From NCBI RefSeq assembly GCF_001887595.1, contig NZ_CP017480.1, positions 2,446,001 through 2,510,000 of the forward strand: 64,000 bases of DNA, in the 5' to 3' direction. A model generated the notes under the pieces. That model worked only from the letters and a program-made list of their open reading frames with translations. It was not told where the DNA came from and made no database searches. Source of the stretch: Luteibacter rhizovicinus DSM 16549. Its GTDB lineage: Bacteria; Pseudomonadota; Gammaproteobacteria; Xanthomonadales; Rhodanobacteraceae. Below, one piece after another: positions 53,169-62,002 of this stretch. A program made the position numbers and the translations under genes. The number at the start of each line of letters is the position of its first letter. Positions within the stretch are counted from its first letter, which is position 1.

Positions 53169-53314
53169 ACGTTCCTCCATGGATAGCCGCCAATGGGTGC
53201 GGCCAGGGAAAGTCTACCAATTCGGCAGAGGAATGGGCGCTGCCGCACGTTCGCGCCGATGGTTGGCCGCCCCTCTGGTAATCTTGGCGTTCCGGGCACC
53301 CGATTCCTCCGTTC

Positions 53315-55411
53315 ATGACACCGACCTCCCAACGACACGCGTACCTCCCGTACGTCGACGGATTGCGAGCGATCGCGGTCCTGGCAGTCGTGCTGTATCA
53401 CCTGAATCCGGCTTGGCTGCCGGGCGGATTCGCGGGCGTCGATATTTTCTTCGTGATCTCGGGCTTCGTCGTGGCCGCGTCGGTAGGCGACCGCGAGCGC
53501 ACGTCGTTTCCGTCGTTCATGTCGTACTTCCTTTCGCGGCGCATGCTGCGCATCGCGCCTGCGCTGATCGTCTGCCTGTTGGTGACCGGATTGGTCGCCG
53601 CAGTGTTCATTCCCGATGCGTGGTTGAGCGAGAGCAATCAACGAACCGGTCGATACGCCTTCTTCGGCTTCGGCAACCTGATGCTGGCGCGCTTCGGTAA
53701 CGACTACTTTTCGCCGATTTCCGAGTACAACCCGTATACGCACACCTGGTCGCTCGGTGTGGAAGAACAGTTTTATCTCCTGTTCCCGGTGCTGTTCTGG
53801 CTGTGGAGTTTCGGGGGGCGTTGGCGCCATGTCGTCGCGGGTCTGTTCGTCGCAGGCGGCTTGTGGTCGTTCGGTCATGCGATGCAGATCGGTTCCAGCG
53901 ATCATGCGTCCGCCTTCTACCTGCTTGCCAGCCGATTCTGGGAGCTGGCAGTCGGTGTACTGCTCTACCTCGGCATGGCGATGGCGGGGCGCCGGTTCGA
54001 TACGATCGATCCGGTCACGCCGCGCTGGTTGTTTCCCGCGGGCGCACTCGTTTTTTCGGTATTGTTGGTCAGTCTGGTGACATCGCAGCCCGCTAGGTTC
54101 CCGGCGCCGGGTGCCGTCTTGCCTGTGCTGGCGACCGCGGCGCTGCTCGGCATGCTGCACGGCCGGCCGATGAGTTTTCCCTTCGTACGCGCGCTCACCT
54201 GGCATCCGATGCTTCGGATCGGACGGCTTTCCTACTCGCTTTACCTCTGGCACTGGCCGGTCTTCGTCCTGTTTCGCTGGACGGTGGGTACGGGATCGTT
54301 CGCCACGCGTATTGCGGCGCTGGCGATCGCCGTGATCCTTGCCGTGTTGTCCTGGCGTTATGTCGAGACCCCCGTGCGCCGGGCGCCTCGCCTCAAAGCG
54401 ATGCGCCGGGTGGCCGTGGTCGGCTGTGGTGTCGTCGCACTGTACGCGGGCATGTGGATCAGCGGGTGGGTGGATAGCCAGCAGCCGAGCCTTTCCATCA
54501 GCGCTGTCTCGCGTCATGCCGACGACTGGTATCCGTCGCGCAAGGCCACGGTGACCAATGCGGCGGGATGCTCGGTCACACCTGCGCGCGAGAAAGTGGG
54601 TGACGGCTTCCGCGTGGTCTTTGAACGCAAAGCGTGCAACGACCCCGTCACGGCGCCGGATGTCTTTGCGATTGGCGACTCGCACGCCATGGCCTACGGC
54701 ACGATGTTCAGCGCGTATGCCCTGGAGACGGGCGCCAAGGTGACCCTCTACAACAATGGCGGTTGCCCCTTCCTGGGCCTCCAGCCCTGGCGCGACCGCG
54801 CGCCGCGTTGCCTGAAAGTGGCGGGGCAGGCACTCGAGCACATGCTGCCGCGATTGGGCGCCGGCGATGTCGTCTTCATGCCGTCGTTGCGCGTTCCGCG
54901 CTTTGTGGACCAATGGGACCGCCTGCCTCAGGACGATATCCCTGAACTCGTCTTTGGCGCCGCCGCGGCGAAAGAGCGCGAGACGGCCATGCTGGACGGC
55001 GAGAAAGTGCTCCAGCGTATCCAGGCGACCGGCGCACGCGCGATGCTCGAAGCACCCGACCTGGTCATGAAGGCGCCGCTGTTTCGTTGTGCGGATGTAT
55101 GGACCACGACCAACCCGGTCTGCGCGGACGGCACCGTGGTCAATCGCGCCGAATTCGAGCGACTCCGCGCGCCGATGCTCGCCTCGCTTCATGACATGGT
55201 CGGCCAGGTACCCGGATCGATCGTCTGGGACCCGTTCCCGGTCATTTGCCCGGTGGGCGGGGACTGCAACGGCTTCCTCGGTGGCAGGCCGTTGTTCTTC
55301 GATGGCGACCACCTCAGTGGTTTCGCCAATCGCCTGCTGCTGCCGTCGTTCACCCAGGCCGTTCGCCGACTCCACGACACGTCGTCGAGCATTGCCGCGA
55401 CCGCTGACTAG
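53315..55411 (+). CDS. OafA/YrhL-type acyltransferase with C-terminal SGNH domain
   Basis: 698 residues. The N-terminal acyltransferase-3 membrane domain has about ten TM helices: YLPYVDGLRAIAVLAVVLYH (active-site His), GGFAGVDIFFVISGFV, RRMLRIAPAL, and TWSLGVEEQFYLLFP. After about residue 380 comes a periplasmic SGNH-hydrolase-like domain with DVFAIGDSHAMAYGTMFSAY (GDSH) and the late His in FFDGDHLSGFANRLL. Such fusions O-acetylate LPS or other surface glycans. The stop codon shares CTAG with the convergent peptidase gene. Confidence 0.9.
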   Translation: MTPTSQRHAYLPYVDGLRAIAVLAVVLYHLNPAWLPGGFAGVDIFFVISGFVVAASVGDRERTSFPSFMSYFLSRRMLRIAPALIVCLLVTGLVAAVFIPDAWLSESNQRTGRYAFFGFGNLMLARFGNDYFSPISEYNPYTHTWSLGVEEQFYLLFPVLFWLWSFGGRWRHVVAGLFVAGGLWSFGHAMQIGSSDHASAFYLLASRFWELAVGVLLYLGMAMAGRRFDTIDPVTPRWLFPAGALVFSVLLVSLVTSQPARFPAPGAVLPVLATAALLGMLHGRPMSFPFVRALTWHPMLRIGRLSYSLYLWHWPVFVLFRWTVGTGSFATRIAALAIAVILAVLSWRYVETPVRRAPRLKAMRRVAVVGCGVVALYAGMWISGWVDSQQPSLSISAVSRHADDWYPSRKATVTNAAGCSVTPAREKVGDGFRVVFERKACNDPVTAPDVFAIGDSHAMAYGTMFSAYALETGAKVTLYNNGGCPFLGLQPWRDRAPRCLKVAGQALEHMLPRLGAGDVVFMPSLRVPRFVDQWDRLPQDDIPELVFGAAAAKERETAMLDGEKVLQRIQATGARAMLEAPDLVMKAPLFRCADVWTTTNPVCADGTVVNRAEFERLRAPMLASLHDMVGQVPGSIVWDPFPVICPVGGDCNGFLGGRPLFFDGDHLSGFANRLLLPSFTQAVRRLHDTSSSIAATAD

Positions 55412-57324
55412 GGCCTTGGAGCAAGCAAGGCGCCGAGACGGTCCGGCGTCCCCTGGATACGCTGGAGGTGCGGATAGCGCAGCGGCCCCACCGGTTGCAC
55501 GACGATGATGGCGGTCGTCCCGTCCATGGTCGTCGTCAGTTGCAGTGGTGCGGGCTTCGACGCTTCGAGGAGGCCGTCGAGAAGCTCGGGTCGGTAGGCC
55601 TGCCCGTTCACCGCCTCGATCCGTGCACCGGGAGCGAAGCCTACGCGAAACGCCGGTCCGTTCCATGAGACGGTTTTTACGATGCCGCCCTTGCCGATGG
55701 TGAGGCCCACGGCGCTGGAAAAGTCGCGGGCACCGGCGTCGATTTCGCTCTGTCGAAAGTAGTCGCTCGCCGTAGCATCGAAGACGAGTCGATAGCCTTC
55801 GCCGGCAAGGCCGTCGGTGACATGGCCTGGGTCATGGCTGTCGAGGCGTGAGCGAAGGAAGGTCGGCCAATCGTTGGGTGCGACGCGTTGAAGAGCAGCG
55901 CACACATCGTCGAAGGTGTAGGTCGATGTCGTCATGTCACCTTCCTTGCCCCCGGCAAAGAAGTCGCGCGCGACGTCGTCGAGACTCTTTGCGTCATGGG
56001 TCTTCGTGCGAATTTCGGCATCGACGGCAAGCCAGAGGAAAACACCTTCGCCGTAGTAATCCTCGCGTCGTTGCCAGTCACGCCAGGACATCGGGTGGCC
56101 GGCGGCAATCAGGGGATCGTTGGTGCTGTCCTGCAAGGACTTCCACGCGCGCCCACCCTGGCCAAGGACGCCGGCCGCCCCCACGGCGAGGGCATCGAGG
56201 GTTTCCTGCGTCGTCCGCAGCCCCGCGCGCGCCGCAAGGACGCGGCCCCAGAACTCTGTCTGGCCTTCGTAAACCCAGAGCAGGCTGCCGCGCATGGGCT
56301 CGTTGAAGGTGGCCGACCACAGGTCGGCTGGCTGGCGGTAGCGGCCATTCCAGGAGTGGACGAACTCGTGAGCCAGCAGGTCGCGGTCGACGAGATGGTC
56401 GGCGTTGTTCCGGAAGAAATCCGGAGCGAGGACGTCGCTGCTCGATTGCGCCTGCTCGATACCGCCCGGCCCGGGTAGATCGTCGCTGAGCGCAAGCATG
56501 AAATCGTAGTGGGCGTAGTGGCGCGTCGGCAGCAGCGCGCGGGTCTGCCGCACCATCGCCCGTAGTTTGCCGAGTTGCACCGCGTCCACCTCCACGTCGT
56601 CGGCGCTCGCGGCGAGCGCGGTCAGCCGCACGGGCGCATCGCCGGCCGCGCCCAGGTCGTATCGCTTGACGTGACGACCGGCGACGACCGGTGAGTCGAC
56701 AAGGGTTTCCAGTGACGTCGTGTCGAACGCGAGAGGGCGTTCGGGCCGGCTTTCCAGCGCGGTGACCGCCTGGAATCCGGGCGGCAGTGTCAGGTGGGCC
56801 GTCACCGGGATATTCCGTACGAACCAGCCGGCCGGGTAGAGGAGCACGCTGTGCCATGGCACGGTGACGATGTCCGGTGTCGTGCTTACCAGGCCCTGCC
56901 GTGCGGAGAAGGGCGAGAGAAACTGGAACGCGAGATCGAGCGTGGTGGCACCCGCAGGAACGTCCACGTGAAAGGCGAAAGGATTGACCGCGTCACGCTT
57001 CCAGGCGAGCGGCTTGCCCTGGCTACGGATGACCAGGCCGGCCAGCGCGGTGGCCGATGCGGTGGGCGCGTGGCTGGCGGTTTCCCACTGCGGGTAAAGG
57101 AGCGTCATCGGGCCGGTGGACTGGACCGGTATGGTTTCGCGTACGCGGTAGATGCGTTGCGAGGTGTTCGTCGCATCGACGGAGAGCTCGATGCTGCCCT
57201 TGAACGGCATGTCGCGCGGCGCCGGAACCGGCGTCGGCAGGGGCAGCGGCTGCGGCCCCTCCGACGCATGCGTCGCGGTGATCATGGCTAGCGCGAGAAC
57301 GAGGAATCGACCGATACCCTGCAT
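55408..57324 (-). CDS. M61 family (glycyl aminopeptidase-like) peptidase with PDZ domain
   Basis: 638 residues. The signal peptide (MQGIGRFLVLALAMITATHA) exports it to the periplasm. The zinc motif is DLLAHEFVHSWNGRYRQP (HExxH), with the downstream Glu in WVYEGQTEFWG. The N-terminal beta domain has TMTLLYPQWE-like and FAFHVDVPAGATTLDLAF sequence. A C-terminal PDZ-like domain (GIVKTVSWNGPAFRVGFAPG and RIEAVNGQ) is present. ATG 57324 begins the signal peptide. Third gene downstream of pgk and the HAD gene; substrate unknown. Confidence 0.9.
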   Translation of the reverse strand: MQGIGRFLVLALAMITATHASEGPQPLPLPTPVPAPRDMPFKGSIELSVDATNTSQRIYRVRETIPVQSTGPMTLLYPQWETASHAPTASATALAGLVIRSQGKPLAWKRDAVNPFAFHVDVPAGATTLDLAFQFLSPFSARQGLVSTTPDIVTVPWHSVLLYPAGWFVRNIPVTAHLTLPPGFQAVTALESRPERPLAFDTTSLETLVDSPVVAGRHVKRYDLGAAGDAPVRLTALAASADDVEVDAVQLGKLRAMVRQTRALLPTRHYAHYDFMLALSDDLPGPGGIEQAQSSSDVLAPDFFRNNADHLVDRDLLAHEFVHSWNGRYRQPADLWSATFNEPMRGSLLWVYEGQTEFWGRVLAARAGLRTTQETLDALAVGAAGVLGQGGRAWKSLQDSTNDPLIAAGHPMSWRDWQRREDYYGEGVFLWLAVDAEIRTKTHDAKSLDDVARDFFAGGKEGDMTTSTYTFDDVCAALQRVAPNDWPTFLRSRLDSHDPGHVTDGLAGEGYRLVFDATASDYFRQSEIDAGARDFSSAVGLTIGKGGIVKTVSWNGPAFRVGFAPGARIEAVNGQAYRPELLDGLLEASKPAPLQLTTTMDGTTAIIVVQPVGPLRYPHLQRIQGTPDRLGALLAPRP

Positions 57325-57373
57325 GACGCGCCAGCCTGCGTTGTGTGGAACGACGCTTCTACCCTTGCGCGGG

Positions 57374-58024
57374 TTAATCGGCCATGACCGCCGCGGTAAC
57401 GGTGGCGATATCCGCTGGTGTGGCGACGACCTTCCATGCTCCGGCCGCTTCCAGCTCGTCATGATCGCCGAAGCCCCAGAGCACCCCGATGCCACGCACA
57501 CCGTTGGCGACGGCGCCTTCCATGTCGTAAAGCCGGTCGCCAATCATGACGCTGTCTTCCGGCGCCTGGCCGAAGTCGGCGAGAGCCGCCGCGATCATCG
57601 TGGCTTTTTCGCTATGTGACGTGGACAGGTCGGGGGCGTAGACGCGCTCGAACAGATGACCGAAGGGCAGGTGGGCGATGATCGGCCCCGCATGCGGGAG
57701 CGGCTTGCTCGTCACCACGGCGAGGCGGTGACCCGCCGCGGCGAGCGAGGCGATCAGCTCGGGGATGCCGTCGTACACGGTGTGCTCCGACCAGCCCACA
57801 TCGCGGAAGCGATCGCCATAGGCGGCCACGGCGGCTTCGATACGTTCGTTGTCGTCACCGAGAATGGCGGCGTAGCTGACACGCAGCGGCGGGCCGACCC
57901 ACGCCCGCAGGGCGGCATCGTCCGGCGACTCCGCGCCGACGGCCGCCAGCGAATGGCGGACGCCGGCGAAGATGCCGATTTCGGAATCGATGAGGGTGCC
58001 GTCGAGGTCGAAGAGAAACAGCAT
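57374..58024 (-). CDS. HAD-superfamily phosphatase (phosphoglycolate phosphatase-like)
   Basis: 216 residues. HAD motifs: nucleophile Asp in LFLFDLDGTLIDSEIGIFAG, motif II VVTSKPLPHA, and motif IV SVMIGDRLYDMEGAVANGVR, with a helical cap between. It resembles Gph/PhnX-type phosphatases; the substrate could be phosphoglycolate or a nucleotide. Its ATG overlaps the pgk stop (TAATG), so translation is coupled to pgk. Confidence 0.88.
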   Translation of the reverse strand: MLFLFDLDGTLIDSEIGIFAGVRHSLAAVGAESPDDAALRAWVGPPLRVSYAAILGDDNERIEAAVAAYGDRFRDVGWSEHTVYDGIPELIASLAAAGHRLAVVTSKPLPHAGPIIAHLPFGHLFERVYAPDLSTSHSEKATMIAAALADFGQAPEDSVMIGDRLYDMEGAVANGVRGIGVLWGFGDHDELEAAGAWKVVATPADIATVTAAVMAD

Positions 58025-59205
58025 TACTTCGTCTCCGCGCGCGCCTTGAGCGCGACCACGGCCGGCAGCTCCTTGCCTTCGAGGAATTCGAGGAACGCGC
58101 CGCCACCGGTGGAGATGTACGACACGCCCTCTTCGATGCCGTACTTGTCCACGGCGGCCAGCGTGTCGCCACCGCCGGCGATCGAGAAGGCCTTCGAGGC
58201 CGCAATCGCGCGGGCCAGGGTCTCGGTGCCCTTGCCGAAGGCATCGAACTCGAACACGCCGACCGGGCCGTTCCAGACGACCGTGCCGGCCTTGGCGATC
58301 AGCTCGGCGTAGCGCTTGGCGGTATCGGGACCGATGTCGAGGATCATCTCGTCGTCGGCGACCTCGCTCACCTTCTTGATGGTGGCCTTGGCCGTGGCGG
58401 CGAATTCGGTAGCTACCACGACGTCGGTCGGCACCGGCACGTCGGCGCCGCGCGACTTGGCATCGGCGATGATCTTCTTCGCGATGTCGAGCAGGTCGCC
58501 TTCGACCAGCGACTTACCGACCTTGTGGCCTTCGGCAAGGATGAAGGTGTTGGCAATGCCGCCACCGACGATGAGCTGGTCCACGCGGCCGACGAGGTTC
58601 TGCAGGAGCTCAAGTTTGGTCGATACCTTGGAGCCGGCGACGATGGCGAGGAGCGGCTTGTCCGGGTTTTCCAGGGCCTTGCCCAGCGCGTCGAGCTCTT
58701 TCGCCAACAGCGGGCCCGCGGCGGCGATCGGCGCGAAGCGGATCACGCCGTGGGTGGAAGCCTGGGCGCGGTGCGCCGTACCGAAGGCGTCCATGACAAA
58801 CACATCGCAAAGCGCGGCGTACTTCTTCGACAAGGCCTCGTCGTCCTTGCCTTCGCCGACGTTCATGCGGCAGTTCTCGAGTACCACCACCTCACCCTCG
58901 GCCACGTCGACACCGTCGAGGTAGTCGCGAACCAGGCGAACGTCCTTGCCGAGTTTCTTGCCCAGCCAATCGGCGACCGGCTTCAGTGAGGAGGCTTCGT
59001 CGAACTCGCCTTCCTTGGGCCGGCCCAGGTGGGAGATGACCATGACCTTCGCACCGGCGTCGCGCGCGGCGACGATGGTCGGCAGGGAGGCGTCCAGGCG
59101 CTGGGTGGAGGTGATCTTCCCGTTTTCCACCGGGACGTTGAGGTCCTCGCGGATCAGCACGCGCTTGCCGCGCAGGTCGAGGTCTTGCATGCGGATGACG
59201 GACAC
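58024..59205 (-). CDS. pgk: Phosphoglycerate kinase
   Basis: 393 residues. Transfers phosphate from 1,3-bisphosphoglycerate to ADP. Motifs: [65 protein letters not shown] and the nucleotide-binding [17 protein letters not shown]. The GTG at 59205 has GGAG six bases upstream and yields the expected [10 protein letters not shown] start; ATG 59190 is the alternative. Long in-frame upstream sequence is repeat DNA and was excluded. First gene of pgk-HAD-M61. Confidence 0.95.
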   Translation of the reverse strand: MSVIRMQDLDLRGKRVLIREDLNVPVENGKITSTQRLDASLPTIVAARDAGAKVMVISHLGRPKEGEFDEASSLKPVADWLGKKLGKDVRLVRDYLDGVDVAEGEVVVLENCRMNVGEGKDDEALSKKYAALCDVFVMDAFGTAHRAQASTHGVIRFAPIAAAGPLLAKELDALGKALENPDKPLLAIVAGSKVSTKLELLQNLVGRVDQLIVGGGIANTFILAEGHKVGKSLVEGDLLDIAKKIIADAKSRGADVPVPTDVVVATEFAATAKATIKKVSEVADDEMILDIGPDTAKRYAELIAKAGTVVWNGPVGVFEFDAFGKGTETLARAIAASKAFSIAGGGDTLAAVDKYGIEEGVSYISTGGGAFLEFLEGKELPAVVALKARAETK

Positions 59206-59280
59206 GTTGGACTCCAGCTTCGGTTCGGAGAAACGCCCATTGTCGGTGGGTGGCCCTCTGGCAGCAAATCTCGGCCTGGA

Positions 59281-59385
59281 ATCGCCGATGAATCGGCTCC
59301 CACAAAAAGCAGGTGGCGGGCTGTGAAAGCAGGTGGCGGGCTGTGAAAGCAGGTGGCTCCTTGTGGGAGCCGATTCATCGGCGAT
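59281..59385. repeat. REP pair flanking a short tandem repeat
   Basis: Reverse copy 59281-59304 and forward copy 59363-59385 point away from each other, between the divergent pgk and maiA genes. This is unlike the usual inward-facing pairs. The sequence after the forward copy (CGCGCGGCAGCGCGCC) matches the class B spacer style. Confidence 0.87.
59311..59357. repeat. 20-bp tandem repeat, about 2.3 copies
   Basis: AGGTGGCGGGCTGTGAAAGC is repeated exactly twice with a third start (AGGTGGC). It is inserted between two REP elements upstream of pgk and maiA. Confidence 0.85.
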
Positions 59386-59456
59386 CGCGCGGCAGCGCGC
59401 CATGGCTTGGCCAGAGCCTCCCGTTAGAATCCGGCAGTCCGCAAAAAGGAAGGCTC

Positions 59457-60104
59457 ATGTCCCTCGTCCTCTACACCTACTGGCGCTCCAGTGCCGCCTA
59501 TCGCGTCCGGATCGCCCTGAACCTGAAAGGCCTGCCCTACGAAGCCCGTCCGGTCCACCTGCTGAACGAGGGTGGAGAGCACCTGAAGGCGGCCTACCGC
59601 GCTGTTTCGCCCCAGGCCCAGTTGCCGACCCTGCTCGACGGCGATCACACGATTCGTCAGTCCATGGCCATCCTGGAATACCTGGATGAGACCCGTCCCG
59701 CGGTCCCCCTGATGCCGGGCGACGCGCTGGGGCGGGCTCGTGTTCGAGAGCTGATGCAGGCCGTGGGCACGGATATCCACCCGCTGGGCAACCTGCGCGT
59801 GCTGCGGGCGATCGAGGCGGAATTTGGCGCGGACCAGTCAGTCAAGGAAGCCTGGTCGCGGCGCTGGATCAAGCAGGGCTTCGACGGACTCGAGGCGGTG
59901 CTGGCCCAGGGGCCGGCGGGGCGTTTCAGCTACGGCGACACGCCGACCCTGGCCGATTGCTGCCTCGTGCCGCAGTTCTACAACGCGGTGCGCTGGGGTG
60001 TCGACCTGACCCCGCACCCGACGATCCGCCGGGTGGTCGAGGCTTGCCAGGCACTGGAGGCGTTCCAGAAGGCTGCGCCCGAGGCACAGCCCGACGCCGG
60101 CTGA
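59457..60104 (+). CDS. maiA: Maleylacetoacetate isomerase (zeta-class glutathione transferase)
   Basis: 215 residues. Glutathione-dependent isomerisation of maleylacetoacetate to fumarylacetoacetate. Zeta-class signature near the N-terminus: YTYWRSSAAYRVRIALNLKG (SSxxxR). Also QLPTLLDGDHTIRQSMAILE, GTDIHPLGNLRVL and YGDTPTLADCCLVPQFYNA. It supplies the step missing between hmgA and fahA, but lies about 17 kb away from them. ATG 59457 follows AAAAAGGAAGG. Confidence 0.93.
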   Translation: MSLVLYTYWRSSAAYRVRIALNLKGLPYEARPVHLLNEGGEHLKAAYRAVSPQAQLPTLLDGDHTIRQSMAILEYLDETRPAVPLMPGDALGRARVRELMQAVGTDIHPLGNLRVLRAIEAEFGADQSVKEAWSRRWIKQGFDGLEAVLAQGPAGRFSYGDTPTLADCCLVPQFYNAVRWGVDLTPHPTIRRVVEACQALEAFQKAAPEAQPDAG

Positions 60105-60117
60105 GGCCATCGCCTGG

Positions 60118-60254
60118 TAGGAGCCGATTTATCGGCGATGCTTTTCGGCTTCACCGCTCCGTTGGCTTTTCGCCGATGAATCGGCTCCCACATTTCCTTT
60201 TCGCCGATGAATCGGCTCCCACATTTCCTATTCGCCGATGAATCGGCTCCTACA
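60118..60254. repeat. REP cluster (four copies)
   Basis: One forward copy (60118-60139, stem CCGATTTATCGG) and three reverse copies (60170-60192, 60201-60223, 60232-60254). The reverse copies are spaced by about 31 nt with similar TTTCC(T/A)TT linkers, as if amplified in tandem. It lies between the convergent maiA and pilU genes. Confidence 0.9.
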
Positions 60255-60267
60255 AAAGCAGAGCGGG

Positions 60268-61377
60268 TCAGACCCCGATGCCGTACGGATCGCTCGAGGC
60301 GAACTCGTTGCTCGTCGAACCCTCGGACAGGCGGATCTTCAAGGCCAGGCCATCGCGCGAGTCGGCCTTGTTCAAGGTTTCCTCGAGGGTGATGTAGCCG
60401 TCCTTGTACAGCCGGTACAGCGACTGGTCGAAGGTCTGCATGCCTTCCTGCAGGCTGCGGTCCATGGCGTCCTTCACCTCGTGGATCTGGCCGCGACGGA
60501 TCATGTCGCGAATCAGCGGGGTGTTCAGGAGCACCTCGGTGGCCGGCATGCGGCGGCCGTCCTTGCCGATCACCAGACGCTGGCTGATCACCGCGCGCAG
60601 GTTCAGGGCCAGGTTCATCAGCACGTTCTTGTGCGCCGACTCGTGGAAGAAGTTCAGGATGCGCTCGAGGGTCTGGTCCGCATTGTTCGAATGCAGGGTG
60701 GCCAGGCACAGGTGACCGGTTTCCGAGAAAGCGATGGCGGCCTCCATGGTCTCCGTGTCGCGAATCTCGCCGATCATGATCACGTCCGGCGCCTCACGCA
60801 TCGCGTTCTTCAACGCCTCGTGATAGCTGTGCGTGTCCAGGCCCACTTCGCGCTGGTTGATGATCGAGCGCTTGTGGCGATGCAGGTACTCGATGGGATC
60901 CTCGATGGTGAGGATGTGGCCCGAGCTGTTGTTGTTGCGGTGGTCCAGCATGGCCGCCAGCGTGGTCGACTTGCCCGAGCCGGTGGCACCGACGCAGAGG
61001 ATCAGGCCGCGTGGCTCCATGATCAGGTCACGGAAGATCGTGGGCAGGCGCAGCTCTTCGAGCGAGGGAATCTCGCTCTTGATGGCGCGGATGACCATGC
61101 CGATCTCGCCACGCTGCTTGAACACGTTGATACGGAAGCGTCCGGCTTCCTTCACGGCCAGTGCCATGTTGAGCTCGAGATCGCGCTCGAACTGGGGCAC
61201 CTGGCCCTCGTCCATCAGCGAGTAGGCGATTTTCTTGACCATGCCGCTGGGCAGGCCCGTGTTACCTAACGGGTAGAGCTTGCCTTCCACCTTGATGTTC
61301 ACGGGGGCGCCGGTCGTCAGGAACATGTCCGACGCACCCTTGTCCACCATAAGCTTCAGGAAATAACCAATATCCAC
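60268..61377 (-). CDS. pilU: Type IV pilus retraction ATPase PilU
   Basis: 369 residues. PilT-family motor for twitching motility, cytoplasmic hexamer. Walker A LCVGATGSGKSTTLAAML, Asp box ILTIEDPIEYLH, Walker B DVIMIGEIRDTETMEAAI, His box ATLHSNNADQTLERI. HKRSIINQREVGLDT and the C-terminal EFASSDPYGIGV identify PilU over PilT. No pilT gene is adjacent in the window. It is divergent from the DUF4398 pair with a 97-bp gap. Confidence 0.93.
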   Translation of the reverse strand: MDIGYFLKLMVDKGASDMFLTTGAPVNIKVEGKLYPLGNTGLPSGMVKKIAYSLMDEGQVPQFERDLELNMALAVKEAGRFRINVFKQRGEIGMVIRAIKSEIPSLEELRLPTIFRDLIMEPRGLILCVGATGSGKSTTLAAMLDHRNNNSSGHILTIEDPIEYLHRHKRSIINQREVGLDTHSYHEALKNAMREAPDVIMIGEIRDTETMEAAIAFSETGHLCLATLHSNNADQTLERILNFFHESAHKNVLMNLALNLRAVISQRLVIGKDGRRMPATEVLLNTPLIRDMIRRGQIHEVKDAMDRSLQEGMQTFDQSLYRLYKDGYITLEETLNKADSRDGLALKIRLSEGSTSNEFASSDPYGIGV

Positions 61378-61474
61378 CTAAACCCCCGGGCATTCGCATT
61401 ACAATCGAGATGAGGTCTCCCTAGACCTTCATATATCGACAATATCTCGCAAACCTGTAAGAGGATAACGAGTG

Positions 61475-62002
61475 ATGGTGCACATCTTGCCGTCGAAAGC
61501 CCTTTCCAAGGGCCGCCGGCTCCTCGCCCTGGCCTCCCTAGGCCTGGCGATTGCTACTCTTGCTGGCTGCGCCAGTGCTCCGCCCCCGGATGGTGCCATG
61601 AATCAGGCACTAGCCCAGCTCCAGGCGGCGCGCGACGCAGGTGCAGCCGATTATGCGCCGGTCGACCTCGACTATGCGCAGGGTAAGTTCCGCCAGGCAC
61701 AAACCGCCATGGCGAGCCGCAAGTATGACGAGGCGTCCGTTCTGGCCGACGAGTCGCGTGCGGATAGCGAACTGGCCCGGGCCAAGGCCCGGTTGGGTGC
61801 CGCTCGTGCCCAGAACCAGACCAAGAGCCAGGAAAACTCGCGTATGCGCGTCGAGATGATCGACAACCATGCGAACGACACGGTGCCGATCCCGACCAAC
61901 GTCCAGGAGACCGAAAGTGTCCTGCCGGAGCCGACCGACACCACGCCGCCGCCCGTGGGTGGCCAGACCCAGCCGCTGAACGACCATCAGGGAGGCCAGT
62001 GA
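61475..62002 (+). CDS. DUF4398 lipoprotein
   Basis: 175 residues. Lipoprotein signal with lipobox LAGC near residue 30. The DUF4398 helical domain follows: MNQALAQLQAARDAGAADYA, LDYAQGKFRQAQTAMASRKY and LARAKARLGAARA. The tail is Pro/Thr-rich. Such proteins are thought to sit on the outer membrane. ATG 61475 or GTG 61472 could start it; GAGGA is upstream of both. Its stop overlaps the next ATG (TGATG), so the two products are likely partners. Confidence 0.82.
   Translation: MVHILPSKALSKGRRLLALASLGLAIATLAGCASAPPPDGAMNQALAQLQAARDAGAADYAPVDLDYAQGKFRQAQTAMASRKYDEASVLADESRADSELARAKARLGAARAQNQTKSQENSRMRVEMIDNHANDTVPIPTNVQETESVLPEPTDTTPPPVGGQTQPLNDHQGGQ

Noticed and set aside
53057..55666. 869-residue minus-strand open frame
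   Set aside because: Antisense to the acyltransferase; Arg/His/Gln-rich without domains.
59154..60241. Small frames reading WEPIHRR, ADESAPT or SRFIGD
   Set aside because: Translations of REP elements, not genes. The same peptides appear wherever the repeat is crossed.
60118..60254. CRISPR-like regular repeats
   Set aside because: The units are palindromic REP copies in both orientations with short similar linkers, no unique spacers and no cas genes.
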